Source of the DNA: Deinococcus fonticola
GTDB lineage: Bacteria; Deinococcota; Deinococci; Deinococcales; Deinococcaceae
NCBI RefSeq assembly: GCF_004634215.1
Contig: NZ_SMMH01000001.1
Location: 62,001-126,000 of the forward strand
Direction: 5' to 3'
DNA length: 64,000 bases
Position numbers and translations under genes: made by a program. Each line of letters opens with the position of its first letter. The first letter of the stretch is position 1. The notes under the pieces are model-generated. The model did not search any database and was not told where the DNA came from. It saw only the letters and a program-made list of their open reading frames with translations. Below are positions 54,424-63,423 of this stretch, one piece after another.

Positions 54424-54692
54424 AGGGTGGGCAGGAAAGAGGCTAGACGCTGCAACCGGAAGAAGAAGCATCCCGAATGTGCCGGAAGTCCCTCAATTCT
54501 TTTCCAGACAGATCATGAAACGAACAGGACGTTTCGCAATTGGTCATGAGCAGCCCGTTTGCTTCCAGAAGAACATCAGAGGACTCATGCTCCGTCCGGG
54601 ACGCTGGCTGTTCCTGTTCCCTCTGCTTTCCAGCTTTGCAAGTCCACTCGACCCCTCCAATTGATTTCATCACGGAGGAGCCGGAGTTCTGA
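54424..54692. other. Gap of lower GC with a possible small peptide
   Basis: The 270 bases between the ferredoxin gene and the methyltransferase have lower GC than their surroundings. An ATG at 54587 opens 25 codons (MLRPGRWLFLFPLLSSFASP...), like a signal peptide remnant. There is no ribosome binding site, so I do not call a gene. Confidence 0.35.
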
Positions 54693-55433
54693 TTACTTCG
54701 CCCGCGTCTGAAAGACCATCACCTCACTCGTAGTCTCCAGTGGCCCGCCCTGAAAACTGCCGGTGACGCGCGGCGACTCGAAGCCGGCGCAGCGCAAGAG
54801 CCACTCCACCTCGAAGCGGTTGAAGTACCGCTGCGTCAGCGTGAAATGCCGGCGGCTCAACGCCCCCGCCGTATCCACCGTGTCCACGAAGTACTCGGTG
54901 GTGATCAGTTGCTTGACCTTGTCGTGGCGCTGCACCACGAACACGTCCGTGCGCCCGCCGTCCGGGGCGTGGAAGGTCTCGCCTTCGTGGCGCAGGGTGT
55001 TCATCTTTCCGAAATGCGGCACGTACAGGTCGAACACGAATGGCCCGCCCGGCTCCAGGTGCGCCCGGATGTTCTGCAGGGCGTCCAGTTGATCGTTCAG
55101 CGAGTAAAGGTGCATCAGGGCATTGAACGGTGCGAGGATCAGGTCGAAGTGCCCCCCGTGCCGGTAGCTGCGCACGTCTCCCTGCACGAAATTCAGCTTC
55201 AGTCCGTCCCGCGCCGCGCGGGCCTGTCCCTTCTCGATCATGCGGGCGCTGGGTTCCAGCCCCGTGACGTTCAGCCCCCGCCGCGCCAGGAAGGCCGTGA
55301 CCCGCCCGGTGCCGGCCCCGACCTCCAGAATGCGGCCGCCCACGCGCTCGGCCACACCCGCGTAGAAGTGCAGGTCATCGCGGTACACGTCGTACTGATG
55401 GTCGTACAGGTCGGCCAGATCGTCGTAATTCAC
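54693..55433 (-). CDS. SAM-dependent class I methyltransferase
   Basis: The 246-residue product has the class I fold: ILEVGAGTGRVTAFLARRG (~35-53, motif I), GLEPSARMIEKGQ (~58), FVQGDVRSYRHGGHFDLILAPFNALMHL (~80-110) and the later GPFVFDLYVPHFG. It resembles small-molecule or lipid methyltransferases, and no substrate can be named. The GTG start has TACGAT six bases upstream. It stands alone on its strand, next to the cell-envelope glycan genes. Confidence 0.8.
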   Translation of the reverse strand: MNYDDLADLYDHQYDVYRDDLHFYAGVAERVGGRILEVGAGTGRVTAFLARRGLNVTGLEPSARMIEKGQARAARDGLKLNFVQGDVRSYRHGGHFDLILAPFNALMHLYSLNDQLDALQNIRAHLEPGGPFVFDLYVPHFGKMNTLRHEGETFHAPDGGRTDVFVVQRHDKVKQLITTEYFVDTVDTAGALSRRHFTLTQRYFNRFEVEWLLRCAGFESPRVTGSFQGGPLETTSEVMVFQTRAK

Positions 55434-55449
55434 CGGAACATCGTAATAC

Positions 55450-55500
55450 CAACTCCGATTGAACCCTTTTGTCGACGATTCACTCCGGGGGAAGCGGGAA
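55450..55500 (+). repeat. Second small repeat family, copy 2 (diverged)
   Basis: ACTCCGATTGAA, then TCACTCCGGGGGAAGCGGG, match the order ACTCGGATTGAA, TCAATCCGAGCGAAGCGGG of copy 1 at 19613. The stem is no longer perfect. It lies between two minus-strand genes. Confidence 0.45.
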
Positions 55501-55515
55501 GGAGAAATGAGGCCT

Positions 55516-56736
55516 TCAGTCCAGCGGACGCTCGAAGCGCCGGATGAACGCTTCGCGGGCCAGGATGCTCAGCCGCGGCCTCTGGGCACCACGCTGGCTG
55601 CCGTAAGCGCGGCGCAGCACGTTGGCCCAGCCGCGCAGCCGCCTGGCATCGGCGGCGGGCAGGTCGTGCGTCTCGTATCCGCCCAGCGCCATCAGAGGAG
55701 ACAGCGCCGACAGGCAGAACACGTACTGCACGTCCCGCCACTCGGGGCGCACCTGCAACTCGTGCGCCAGCACCCCGAAATCGTGAATGCCGCGCAGCAG
55801 GCCCCGGCGCGGCCCCAGGTCGACCAGCAGGGGGTTGTTCACGTGGAATTCGATGGCTTTCGCGCCGAAGGGCACCGCCGAGCCGTCGTTCAGGCGAATG
55901 CCGCGCAGCGGAAACGCCACCTCCCCGATCCTGAAGAGGTTGTCCACCCGTCCGCCCAGGGGCCGGTTGCCGCCCAGCCGGTCGAACAGCCGGTCGAAGG
56001 CCATGAAGGCGCGTCTTTTCAGGGCGGCCCAGTCCTGCGGCTGCGCGCCGTCCAGCGCGGCGAGGGTGCGGGTCACGTAGCCGCGCTTTTTCAGGTCGCT
56101 CAGGAAATCCGGCAGCAACTCGACAGTTCTTGCAGCTCCAGGCCCGGCGTCGTGCAGGACAATCACCGCGCCGGGCTGGAGCAAGCGGTTGAGGCGCCCC
56201 CTGACAGCCTCAGCCGGGTAACGGCGGTGCCAGTCGTGCGCCTCAATGCTCCAGTGCGCCCCCGTCACCCCGGCGCGGCGTTGCCCCAGCAGGGTCGCCA
56301 GCGTGTAAGCCCCGTGCGCCGGGCGGTGCAGCGTCACGGATTGCCCGGTGACGGCCTGCACGCGCTTTTTGGCACGGATGGGGTCAAGGTAAGCCCCCCA
56401 GGGGGTGCGCGTCCAGGCGTGGCGGTGAACTTCCGCGTGCGCTTCCACCTGGTGGCCCTCGGCCAGCATGCGCCCGATCAGTTCGCGGTGCGCCTCGGCC
56501 CGCTCCGGTACGACGAAGAAGGTGGCGCTGGCCCGCGCTTCCTGCAGGGCGTCCAGAATGGCGGACGTGACGAGCGGATCGGGGCCGTCGTCAAAGGTCA
56601 GCGCCACCTCGCGCCGCCGCATACGGCCCTCGCGGATCAGGCCCCAGTGGCCCACCTGCACCGCCAGATACGGCCCCACGATGTAAACGCCGTAAATTCC
56701 CAGCCCGAGCAGACCCGCCCACCCGCGCCGCTTCAC
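55516..56736 (-). CDS. Polysaccharide deacetylase family protein, membrane-anchored
   Basis: The 406-residue product has an N-terminal span (WAGLLGLGIYGVYIVGPYLAV), then a NodB-type deacetylase domain: VALTFDDGPDP (~45, catalytic Asp), EAHAEVHRHAWT (~97, His sites), HRPAHGAYT (~138) and GAVIVLHDAGPG (~190). The ~190-residue C-terminal part, with DRLGGNRPL and VNNPLLVDLGPRRGL, is of unknown function. It probably modifies an envelope glycan. Its ATG overlaps the end of the upstream glycosyltransferase gene (ATGA). Confidence 0.85.
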   Translation of the reverse strand: MKRRGWAGLLGLGIYGVYIVGPYLAVQVGHWGLIREGRMRRREVALTFDDGPDPLVTSAILDALQEARASATFFVVPERAEAHRELIGRMLAEGHQVEAHAEVHRHAWTRTPWGAYLDPIRAKKRVQAVTGQSVTLHRPAHGAYTLATLLGQRRAGVTGAHWSIEAHDWHRRYPAEAVRGRLNRLLQPGAVIVLHDAGPGAARTVELLPDFLSDLKKRGYVTRTLAALDGAQPQDWAALKRRAFMAFDRLFDRLGGNRPLGGRVDNLFRIGEVAFPLRGIRLNDGSAVPFGAKAIEFHVNNPLLVDLGPRRGLLRGIHDFGVLAHELQVRPEWRDVQYVFCLSALSPLMALGGYETHDLPAADARRLRGWANVLRRAYGSQRGAQRPRLSILAREAFIRRFERPLD

Positions 56737-57851
56737 GCCCTGCTCTCCAGTTTCTTCAGGATGGCGGACGCCACCCGCTCGGCGGCGTCCACCCGGCCCA
56801 GCGCCAGGGCAGCCCGGCTCAACTCGGCGTGGTCGTCGGCATTCAGGGCACGCCGGACGGCCCGGCGCAGGTCGCGCAGGTTACGCACGTAAAGGCCCGC
56901 GCCGTGCCGCGCCAGGAAGTCCGCGTTGTGTTCCTCCTGGCCCGGAATGGGGTCAAAGACGACCATCGGCACCCCCAGGGCCGTGGCCTCCGCCACCGTG
57001 AGGCCCCCCGCCTTCCCGACCACGAGGTCGGACGCCGCCAGCAACTCCGGGAAGTCCGGCGTGAAGTCCAGGTGGTGCAGCGTCGCGCCGCCCAGTTGCT
57101 CTATACCTGCGCCCGCCTGCGACCCCGGTACGACCACCTGCACGCGCTGCCCCAGGTTTCCCAGTTCGCGCAGTACCACTCGCAATGAACGGTAGACGCC
57201 CGTGCCACCCGCCGAAAGCAGAATCAGGGGCACTTCCGGTTTCAATCCATGCTTGTCCCGCAACGCCGCCTGATCTGCCTGCTGTAATTCGCGGAAAACA
57301 GGGGAGATGGGAATGCCCGTGACCACTACCCGCTCTGCTGGAATGCCGCGCTTCAGCATCTGCTCGCGCGTTTCCTCGGCGGCGACCAGCAGCAGGTCGG
57401 CCTCGCGCCGCGCCCAGTGCAGGTGAACGCGGTAATCCGTGACCACCAGCGCGTTCAGGAACTTCAGCTTGTTCACCTCGCGGATGCGCCCGGCCACGGC
57501 GGTCGGGGCCCAGAAGCTACTGACCACCACGTCCGGCCTGAACGTCAGCAGTTCCGGCTCGAAGCGCCGCTGCCCCTGCCGGAACATGAACTCCACCGCG
57601 TGATTCCACACCTGCCCCCGATCCGTGGAGTTGTAAAAGGCCCGGTACAGCCACGGCGCGTACTTCAACTCGAAGGTGTACAGATCCACCCCCATGCCGC
57701 GCTCCAGGGCGTTCATGTAATCCAGCGCCTCCAGTTGCTGATCCTCGATGGGCACACCCTTTGCCTTGAGGGCCAGCGCCACCGCCCGCTGCGCCTGATG
57801 GTGCCCCGACCCGATCGCCGCCGAGAAGAACATGGTGCGCAGCGGTTTCAC
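56733..57851 (-). CDS. MGDG synthase-like glycosyltransferase (glycolipid synthesis)
   Basis: The 372-residue GT-B enzyme has the MGDG_synth N-terminal pattern FFSAAIGSGHHQAQRAVALALKA and the C-terminal GT28 domain with LLSAGGTGVYRSLRVVL (~205), SDLVVGKAGGLTVAEATALGVPMVVFDPIPGQEEHN (~280-315). Such enzymes add hexoses to diacylglycerol (UgtP-type). The GTG at 57851 begins VKPLRTMFFSAA. The upstream spacer has CCGCGCA repeats. It couples to the deacetylase gene by ATGA. Confidence 0.88.
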   Translation of the reverse strand: MKPLRTMFFSAAIGSGHHQAQRAVALALKAKGVPIEDQQLEALDYMNALERGMGVDLYTFELKYAPWLYRAFYNSTDRGQVWNHAVEFMFRQGQRRFEPELLTFRPDVVVSSFWAPTAVAGRIREVNKLKFLNALVVTDYRVHLHWARREADLLLVAAEETREQMLKRGIPAERVVVTGIPISPVFRELQQADQAALRDKHGLKPEVPLILLSAGGTGVYRSLRVVLRELGNLGQRVQVVVPGSQAGAGIEQLGGATLHHLDFTPDFPELLAASDLVVGKAGGLTVAEATALGVPMVVFDPIPGQEEHNADFLARHGAGLYVRNLRDLRRAVRRALNADDHAELSRAALALGRVDAAERVASAILKKLESRA

Positions 57852-57994
57852 TCTGCCCCCCGCAAGGGCAAGCAGGAGGCCAGAGGCGGGAATACCGGCC
57901 CCCGGCCCCCGTTCCTCCCACGACCCACGATGCACGATGCCCACTCCCCACTTCCCACTGACCGCGCACCGCGCACCGCGCACCGCCTCGCCCT
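57852..57994. repeat. Low-complexity spacer with CCGCGCA tandem repeat
   Basis: Three exact CCGCGCA units stand near 57962-57982, and the rest is made of GTGGGAAGTGGG-like words on the minus strand. There is no gene. Confidence 0.6.
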
Positions 57995-59140
57995 TCACGC
58001 TCGCCTCAGCAGCCACAGGCCTGCCACGCCGAACACGATATTCGCCAGCCACACGCCCACTTCCGGCAGGGCGGGCAGGGCACTGGCGACGGTCAGGCCC
58101 ACGCTGAACAGCAGGTAGTACGCCACCGCGATGATCAGCGCGATGCCCAGGCTGACGCCCAGCGTGCGCCCGAACCGCAGCGCGAACGGCAGGGCCGCCA
58201 GCACCAGCACCAGGTTGGCGAACGGCAGCGCCAACTTGCGGTTCAGGTTCAGCCGCGCCGCCTGACGGTCTGCTTCTTTGACACCCGGCGCCGTCAGTTT
58301 CGTGATCAGTTGCGGCCAGCCCTCGGCGTCCGCGCCGATGGCGTCGGCATACTGGGCGAGCGTTTCCTTGCGTGAGAGGCCGGTGTCGAGATTCAGCGCG
58401 TCGGTGGTGTTCGCTGGCACGATCACGTTGGGAAAAGTACTCTGCACCGCTTCACGAAAAGCGGCCACATCGGTCTCGGGAATGGTCGAGAGTTGCCCCG
58501 CCGCGTCGTAGTTCACGGTGTAGGCGCGGTAACCCGTCAGGCTCAGGCGGTTGTCCCTGAAGGTGCCGGCGTCGGCAAAAATCACGGTGCCGCGCCTGGG
58601 GGCATCGGCCTGCCACTTCTCCACACGCACGCCCCGCATCTGCCCCGTTTTGGCGTCGTAGCCCTGCAGGTACAGCGTCAGATTGTTCCCCAGATCGACA
58701 GTTTTTCCGCTCAGGGTCGACAATCCCGCCCCGGTCAGCACGTCCCAGTACAGGCCGCGCGTCTCCACGTTGGCTTTTGGGGCGATCCACAGGCTCAGGA
58801 ACGCCGACAGCGCCGTCAGCAGCCCCCCCAGGAGCAGCGCCGGACGTGCCACGCGCCCCAGGCTCACGCCGCCCGACTGCACCGCCACCAGCTCACGCTC
58901 GGTGCTCATGCGGCCAAACGCCACCACCGTCATCAGCACCACCGCCATCGGGAACACCTTTACCAGCGTGTCCGGTACCTGAAACGCGATCCAGCGCCCG
59001 ATCAATCCCAGCGGCACCCCCGCCAGCCACTGGCTGGAAATAAAGAAGTACCCGAAACTGAGGATCGCCGTGAAAAGCAGGGTTCCCGCCAGCAGCGGCG
59101 GCAGCAACTCGGCGGTGACGTAGCGCGAAAGGCGGGTCAT
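57995..59140 (-). CDS. LptF/LptG (YjgP/YjgQ) family permease
   Basis: The 381-residue product has the LptF/G plan: spans at ~10-30, ~55-75 and ~100-120, a large external beta-jellyroll region (~125-275) and three C-terminal spans (LALPFANLVLVLAALPFALRFG, VSLGIALIIAVAYYLLF, VGVWLANIVFGVAGLWLL). MSTERELVAVQSGGVSLGRV (~78) is typical. In proteobacteria LptFG export lipopolysaccharide; Deinococcus lacks classical LPS, so it may export another lipid or glycan. It lies beside the glycolipid and deacetylase genes. Confidence 0.87.
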   Translation of the reverse strand: MTRLSRYVTAELLPPLLAGTLLFTAILSFGYFFISSQWLAGVPLGLIGRWIAFQVPDTLVKVFPMAVVLMTVVAFGRMSTERELVAVQSGGVSLGRVARPALLLGGLLTALSAFLSLWIAPKANVETRGLYWDVLTGAGLSTLSGKTVDLGNNLTLYLQGYDAKTGQMRGVRVEKWQADAPRRGTVIFADAGTFRDNRLSLTGYRAYTVNYDAAGQLSTIPETDVAAFREAVQSTFPNVIVPANTTDALNLDTGLSRKETLAQYADAIGADAEGWPQLITKLTAPGVKEADRQAARLNLNRKLALPFANLVLVLAALPFALRFGRTLGVSLGIALIIAVAYYLLFSVGLTVASALPALPEVGVWLANIVFGVAGLWLLRRA

Positions 59141-59156
59141 GAGACGCCTGTGGAGC

Positions 59157-59228
59157 GGCTTGTGGCCCGTGACTTACTGCCTGTGGAAGTACCGATCTCC
59201 ACAAGCCCCAAGCCACGGGCGACAAGCC
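59157..59228. terminator. 15-base inverted repeat between fabZ and lptF/G
   Basis: GGCTTGTGGCCCGTG (59157-59171) pairs with CACGGGCGACAAGCC (59214-59228) with one mismatch across ~42 bases. It could be a hairpin limiting read-through. Confidence 0.45.
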
Positions 59229-59231
59229 AAT

Positions 59232-59660
59232 TCACCCCTTCGCCACCGCGAACAGAATCGTGGCTTCGGCGGCGACCACGCCGTCCACCTCGGCGCGGCA
59301 CACGGTTTTTCCGAGGCCCCGGCGCAGGAATTCCAGTTTGGCGTGCAGGTGCAACTGGTCGCCGGGAATGACCTTGCGTTTGAAACGTGCGCCTTCAATG
59401 CCTGCCAGGTAACCGATATGGCCGGGCTGCATTTCCTCACGCATGCAGAACATGCTGGCCTGCGCCAGCGCCTCGGTGATCAGCACCCCGGGCATCACGG
59501 GTTCTGCTGGGAAGTGACCCACAAAAAAAGGCTCGTTGATGGTCACGTTCTTGATGGCGTGCACTTCACCGTTCGCCGCACTGAGCACCCGGTCGACCAG
59601 AATGAAGGGGTAACGGTGCGGCAGCATTTTCAGTACGTCCTGAATCAGGATGGGTTCCAT
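59232..59660 (-). CDS. fabZ: 3-hydroxyacyl-ACP dehydratase FabZ
   Basis: The 142-residue hotdog-fold enzyme dehydrates 3-hydroxyacyl-ACP in fatty acid synthesis. It begins IQDVLKMLPHRYPFILVDRVL (His of the active site) and contains NEPFFVGHFPAEPVMPGVLITEALAQ (~45-70, with the catalytic Glu). GAGGTCAACC precedes the ATG. It is the expected length. Confidence 0.94.
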   Translation of the reverse strand: MEPILIQDVLKMLPHRYPFILVDRVLSAANGEVHAIKNVTINEPFFVGHFPAEPVMPGVLITEALAQASMFCMREEMQPGHIGYLAGIEGARFKRKVIPGDQLHLHAKLEFLRRGLGKTVCRAEVDGVVAAEATILFAVAKG

Positions 59661-59781
59661 GGTTGACCTCGACTGGGGGTGTGGAGAAAAGGGTGTGGCT
59701 TACGAGCAAGACGGGTGGATGGTGGGTTTTTCAGTCACCAGAACTCAGTGCTAGCCCGGTGACCGCTTTTTCCGGCAGCTC

Positions 59782-60822
59782 TCAGCGGCGGATATACATG
59801 TCGCTGGACACCAGGCTGTCCCCCAGTTCGCCCACCATGTCCAGTGCCATGCCGGTGCCGATGGCGACGGCTTCCACGGCGTTCTCGGCCACGGCCACGG
59901 GAATGCCGGTGGTCTGGCGCAGCAGCTCATCGAAGTTTTTCAGCAGGCTGCCGCCCCCGGTCATGATGATGCCCCGGTCCATAATGTCGCTCACCAGTTC
60001 CGGTGGGGTCATTTCCAGCACGCGGCGGGTGGCCTCCACGATCTTGGTGAGCGGATCGGACAGCGCCTCGATCACGTCGATGGTATCCACCGCGATGGTT
60101 TTCGGCAGGCCGTCGGTCAGGTCGCGCCCGCGTACTTCGGCGGCCACGCTCTCGGATTCGTCATGAATCATGGCAGCGCCCACATGAATCTTGATTTCCT
60201 CGGCGGTGCGCTCGCCGATCAGCACGTTGTGCCGCCTGCGCAGGTAACGCATGATGCTCTCGTCGAACTCGTCCCCGGCAACGCGCATGGACTCGCTCAC
60301 GACGATGCCGCCCATGCTGATCACGGCAATGTCGGTGCTGCCCCCACCAATATCCACGATCATGCTGCCGATCGGATCCGTGATCTTCAGGCCCGCGCCC
60401 AGCGCCGCCGCCAGCGGTTCCTCGATCAGGTAGGCGCGGCGGGCGTTGTTCTGCATGGCGGCGTTGATAACCGCGCGCTTCTCGACATCGCTGATGTTGC
60501 TGGGCACCCCGATCATCATCTTCACGCCGCCGCGCAGGCCCAGAAAGCCCCCACCGCCGATGTTGGCTTTCTGAAGGAACATGCCGATCATCTTCTCGGT
60601 CAGCACCTTGTCGGAAATCACGCCGTCGCGAACTGGCCGCACCGCCACGATGCCCTCGGGGGTGCGGCCGATCATGCGGTAAGCGTCGTCGCCCACCGCC
60701 CTCACCTGCCGCGAGTCGCGGTTCATGGCGATCACGCTCGGCTCTTTCAGAATCAGGCCCCTGTTCTTGGTATAGATCAGAAACGTGGCGGTTCCCAGGT
60801 CGATCCCAATGTCCTCCGCCAT
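59782..60822 (-). CDS. mreB: Rod shape-determining protein MreB
   Basis: The 346-residue actin homologue has EDIGIDLGTATFLIY (phosphate 1, ~3-17), the phosphate 2 region MIVDIGGGSTDIAVI (~165), PLAAALGAG and the adenosine motif IIMTGGGSLLKN (~290). MreB guides cell-wall synthesis in rods. An intact mreB suggests a rod-shaped Deinococcus rather than a coccus, though that is inference. GAGGAGAAA precedes the ATG, which I prefer over the TTG one codon upstream. Confidence 0.94.
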   Translation of the reverse strand: MAEDIGIDLGTATFLIYTKNRGLILKEPSVIAMNRDSRQVRAVGDDAYRMIGRTPEGIVAVRPVRDGVISDKVLTEKMIGMFLQKANIGGGGFLGLRGGVKMMIGVPSNISDVEKRAVINAAMQNNARRAYLIEEPLAAALGAGLKITDPIGSMIVDIGGGSTDIAVISMGGIVVSESMRVAGDEFDESIMRYLRRRHNVLIGERTAEEIKIHVGAAMIHDESESVAAEVRGRDLTDGLPKTIAVDTIDVIEALSDPLTKIVEATRRVLEMTPPELVSDIMDRGIIMTGGGSLLKNFDELLRQTTGIPVAVAENAVEAVAIGTGMALDMVGELGDSLVSSDMYIRR

Positions 60823-60955
60823 CAAGTTTCTCCTCTTGGTGTTCGTCTGGCACGCACTTGCACAGTCATCCTCCGCAGCAGCGTCATCGTAGCACGGGCA
60901 AAAATGTGTCTTTTCAGGCCAGCACTTGACCTGGGCTTTACCCTGCGGGGCCGGC

Positions 60956-61207
60956 TTACCTCGGTTTGTAGTACGCCGCCAGACCCATCAGTACGCTGCT
61001 CACGAACGCCAGCACGGTGGCCCGCAGGAAGGGCGGCAGGCCGAGAAGGCCGAGTTTCACGCCCAGCACATTCTCCAGCGACCCCAGCGAGCGCAGCCAC
61101 AGCGGCGCGTTGTCCGTCAGGGCCGCGAACGTCCCTAGCGACAGCGCCGCGAACGCCAGCCCCAGCCCCACCAGCAGCAGCATCAGGAGCGCCTGAATGA
61201 CCCTCAT
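60956..61207 (-). CDS. Small two-span membrane protein
   Basis: The 83-residue product has a span at the N-terminus (VIQALLMLLLVGLGLAFAALSLGTF) and another near the C-terminus (ATVLAFVSSVLMGLAAYY), ending KPR. The middle has NAPLWLRSLGSLENVLGVKLGLLGLPPF. I recognise no family. The ATG (61207) follows a GAATGAGG-like stretch; the ribosome site is weak. It stands between mreB and a divergent frame. Confidence 0.65.
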   Translation of the reverse strand: MRVIQALLMLLLVGLGLAFAALSLGTFAALTDNAPLWLRSLGSLENVLGVKLGLLGLPPFLRATVLAFVSSVLMGLAAYYKPR

Positions 61208-61402
61208 TCCCGCATTGACCGCCCTCTGGACTTGGCATTGAATCGCAGCATCATTTCCAGCTGCGCATTCTAGGCGTATTTCTGGCGGCCGCGTGAGGGC
61301 CGAGGCAAAGCGCCGCCTGGAGTCCAGGCTGTGTTGTTCCCACGGCACTCGCCCCCTGTCTTCGCCCCACCGCAAGTTGGTTTAACCGCTAAAGTCAGTT
61401 CC

Positions 61403-61657
61403 ATGGTGTTGCCTGCCCGCGTCCGCGTCACCCGCCCCCCCTTACCGCTGGCCCCGGCCCTGCGGAGCGCGGCACTCCGACTGTGCCCTGGGGCGCCTGT
61501 AGATGACCTGCTGGCGGCGGCCCTGGCAATCGCCGGAGGCAGCGTCATCGGCGCTCATCTGCGCTGGGCCGGTGGCGAAGATCAGACGGTCGAAACGGGG
61601 TGGCGCGGACGCGGCATCGAGGAAGAATTGAGCCGCGCTGTGGGCGAAAAGACCTGA
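61403..61657 (+). CDS. Small hypothetical protein upstream of acyl-CoA dehydrogenase
   Basis: The 84-residue frame begins VLPARVRVTRPPLPLAPALRSAALRL and continues with a helix-rich, Ala/Gly-rich segment (DDLLAAALAIAGGSVIGAH). TAAAGT (61390-61395) lies seven bases before the ATG. It ends 23 bases before the next gene. Codon use fits a real gene. I recognise no family. Confidence 0.5.
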   Translation: MVLPARVRVTRPPLPLAPALRSAALRLCPGAPVDDLLAAALAIAGGSVIGAHLRWAGGEDQTVETGWRGRGIEEELSRAVGEKT

Positions 61658-61680
61658 GGGACTCTGGTAGATTGCGGGGC

Positions 61681-62865
61681 ATGACCACCACCGACCGCGT
61701 TCTTCCTGACACGGGCATGAGTTTCGCGCTGCTGGACGAGCAGCGCATGATTTTGCAGCATGTGCGCGACTTCTGCCGCGCCGAGATCGCCAGCCGCAGC
61801 GCCGAATACGACCGCGAGGCGAAGTATCCGCACGAGCAGCTGCGCGGCCTGGCCGAGATGGGCCTGATGGGCGCGACCGTGCCCGAGGAGTGGGGCGGCG
61901 CGGGCCTGGACAGCGTGACCTACGCGCTGTGCCTGGAGGAAATCGCCGCCGCCGACTCCAGCGTCGCCGTGATTGTCAGCGTGCAAAACGGCCTGCCCGA
62001 GCAGATGATCCTGAAGTACGGCACCGACCAGCAACGCGAAAAATACCTCAGGCCACTGGCCAGCGGGCAGCACATCGGGGCGTTTTGCCTGACCGAACCG
62101 CACGCCGGCAGTGACGCCGCGAGCCTGCGCCTGAAAGCCGAGCGCGACGGCGACCACTGGGTGCTGAACGGCAGCAAGGCCTGGATCACCAGCGGCAACC
62201 ACGCCGATACCTTCCTGGTGATGGCGCGCACCGGTGGCGAGGGAGCCAGGGGTATCAGCTGCTTTATCGTCGAGAAGGGCACGCCCGGCCTCAGCGCCGG
62301 CAAACCCGAACACAAGATGGGCCAGCACGCCGCGCATACCACCACCGTCACCTTCGAGAACGTGCGCGTACCCCACGAGAACCTGGTGGGTCAGGAAGGC
62401 CAGGGCCTGATCATCGCGCTGTCCAGCCTCGACTCGGGGCGCATCGGCATCGGCATGCTGGGCCTCGGCATCGCCCGCGCCGCCCTGGAGCACGCCGCGC
62501 GCTACGCCAGCGAACGCGAGCAGTTCGGTCGGAAAATCCGCGAGTTCGAGGGCGTGTCCTTCAAGATCGCCCGCATGGCCGCCCGCATCGAGAGTACTCG
62601 CCTGGTGGGCCTGAAAGCCGCCTGGCTCAAGGATCAGGGCCAGCCTTTTTCCAAGGAAGCCAGCATCACCAAACTGCTCGGCTCCGAAGCCGCCGTGGAG
62701 ATCACCCGTGACGCCGTGCAAATTTTTGGCGGCAACGGCTACAGCGCCGAGTACCCCGTCGAGAAACTGTACCGCGATGCCAAGATCACCGAGATCTACG
62801 AGGGCACCTCCGAAATTCAGCAACTGGTCATCAGCCGCGCCGTCTTCGCGGAGCTGGAAGGGTAA
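61681..62865 (+). CDS. Acyl-CoA dehydrogenase (second copy)
   Basis: The 394-residue flavoenzyme has TVPEEWGGAGLD (~67), FCLTEPHAGSDAASL (~128), GSKAWITSGNHADTF (~160), REQFGRKIREFEG (~285) and the C-terminal FGGNGYSAEYPVEKLYRDAKITEIYEGTSEIQQL with the catalytic Glu in EGTSE. It is a different paralogue from the dehydrogenase at 38.2 kb (roughly 40% alike by eye, not computed). TAGATT lies seven bases before the ATG, so it is leaderless. Its end overlaps the GNAT gene by 35 bases on the other strand. Confidence 0.92.
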   Translation: MTTTDRVLPDTGMSFALLDEQRMILQHVRDFCRAEIASRSAEYDREAKYPHEQLRGLAEMGLMGATVPEEWGGAGLDSVTYALCLEEIAAADSSVAVIVSVQNGLPEQMILKYGTDQQREKYLRPLASGQHIGAFCLTEPHAGSDAASLRLKAERDGDHWVLNGSKAWITSGNHADTFLVMARTGGEGARGISCFIVEKGTPGLSAGKPEHKMGQHAAHTTTVTFENVRVPHENLVGQEGQGLIIALSSLDSGRIGIGMLGLGIARAALEHAARYASEREQFGRKIREFEGVSFKIARMAARIESTRLVGLKAAWLKDQGQPFSKEASITKLLGSEAAVEITRDAVQIFGGNGYSAEYPVEKLYRDAKITEIYEGTSEIQQLVISRAVFAELEG

Positions 62866-63316
62866 GTCCCAACCGCAAGGGTGTACCGGTGCAACTGGAC
62901 ACTCCGCCCGGACTGACCTTCAGGGTGCAGCGGTAACGCCGGATGTTCCAGGGATTTGGGATTTCCGTGTCAGTAAAGCCCAGCTTCCGGTAAAACCCGA
63001 TAGAGCTGTCGTCCGTGTCGGCCCTCACCTGCATGAGATTCAGTTCACGGATGACGGCTTGCAGGAGGGCTCGCCCATACCCCTGGCCGCTGTGCAGCGG
63101 ATCCGTGCCGATGTGCAGAATTTCGGCGCTGTGGCCGTCTACCTGAAGGCCGGCGGCGCAGACGATCTTTCCACGGATTTGCCAGGCGAACACCTGCCAG
63201 TCGGTTCGTTGGTGGTACTGCTGAAAGGTGTGGGCGGTGCGTTGCGGGTCCGGGAACATGGCGCGGGCCAGCAGCGCCTGAATGTCAGGGGTCAGGGCCG
63301 GGTGAACAAGCAGCAT
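62831..63316 (-). CDS. GNAT-family N-acetyltransferase
   Basis: The 161-residue product has a GNAT fold: [48 protein letters not shown] (~42-90) with the acetyl-CoA loop [10 protein letters not shown], then [19 protein letters not shown] (~100-120). The last ~20 residues are a basic tail overlapping the acyl-CoA dehydrogenase end. TAATGT lies six bases before the ATG. The substrate is unknown. Confidence 0.82.
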   Translation of the reverse strand: MLLVHPALTPDIQALLARAMFPDPQRTAHTFQQYHQRTDWQVFAWQIRGKIVCAAGLQVDGHSAEILHIGTDPLHSGQGYGRALLQAVIRELNLMQVRADTDDSSIGFYRKLGFTDTEIPNPWNIRRYRCTLKVSPGGVSSCTGTPLRLGLTLPAPRRRRG

Positions 63317-63339
63317 GGGCTGACATTAAACCAGCAATG

Positions 63340-63411
63340 ACGGCAAAAAATCCGCCAGAAAGCGGAGTGGTGGACGTCCTATTTGTCTGGACGACTTTCT
63401 GGCTTGCCCGT
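63340..63411. repeat. Bulged inverted repeat upstream of fhs
   Basis: GACGGCAA and GCCAGAAAG (63340-63362) pair with CTTTCTGGC and TTGCCCGTC (63395-63411) in a long interrupted stem. It lies between the divergent GNAT and fhs genes and just before the fhs -10. It could be an attenuator or an operator. Confidence 0.5.
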
Positions 63412-63423
63412 CATGATGGGGGC

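Noticed and set aside
54587..54664. Small secreted peptide gene
   Set aside because: The 25-codon frame looks like a signal peptide, but it has no ribosome site, no leaderless hexamer and no homologue I can recall.
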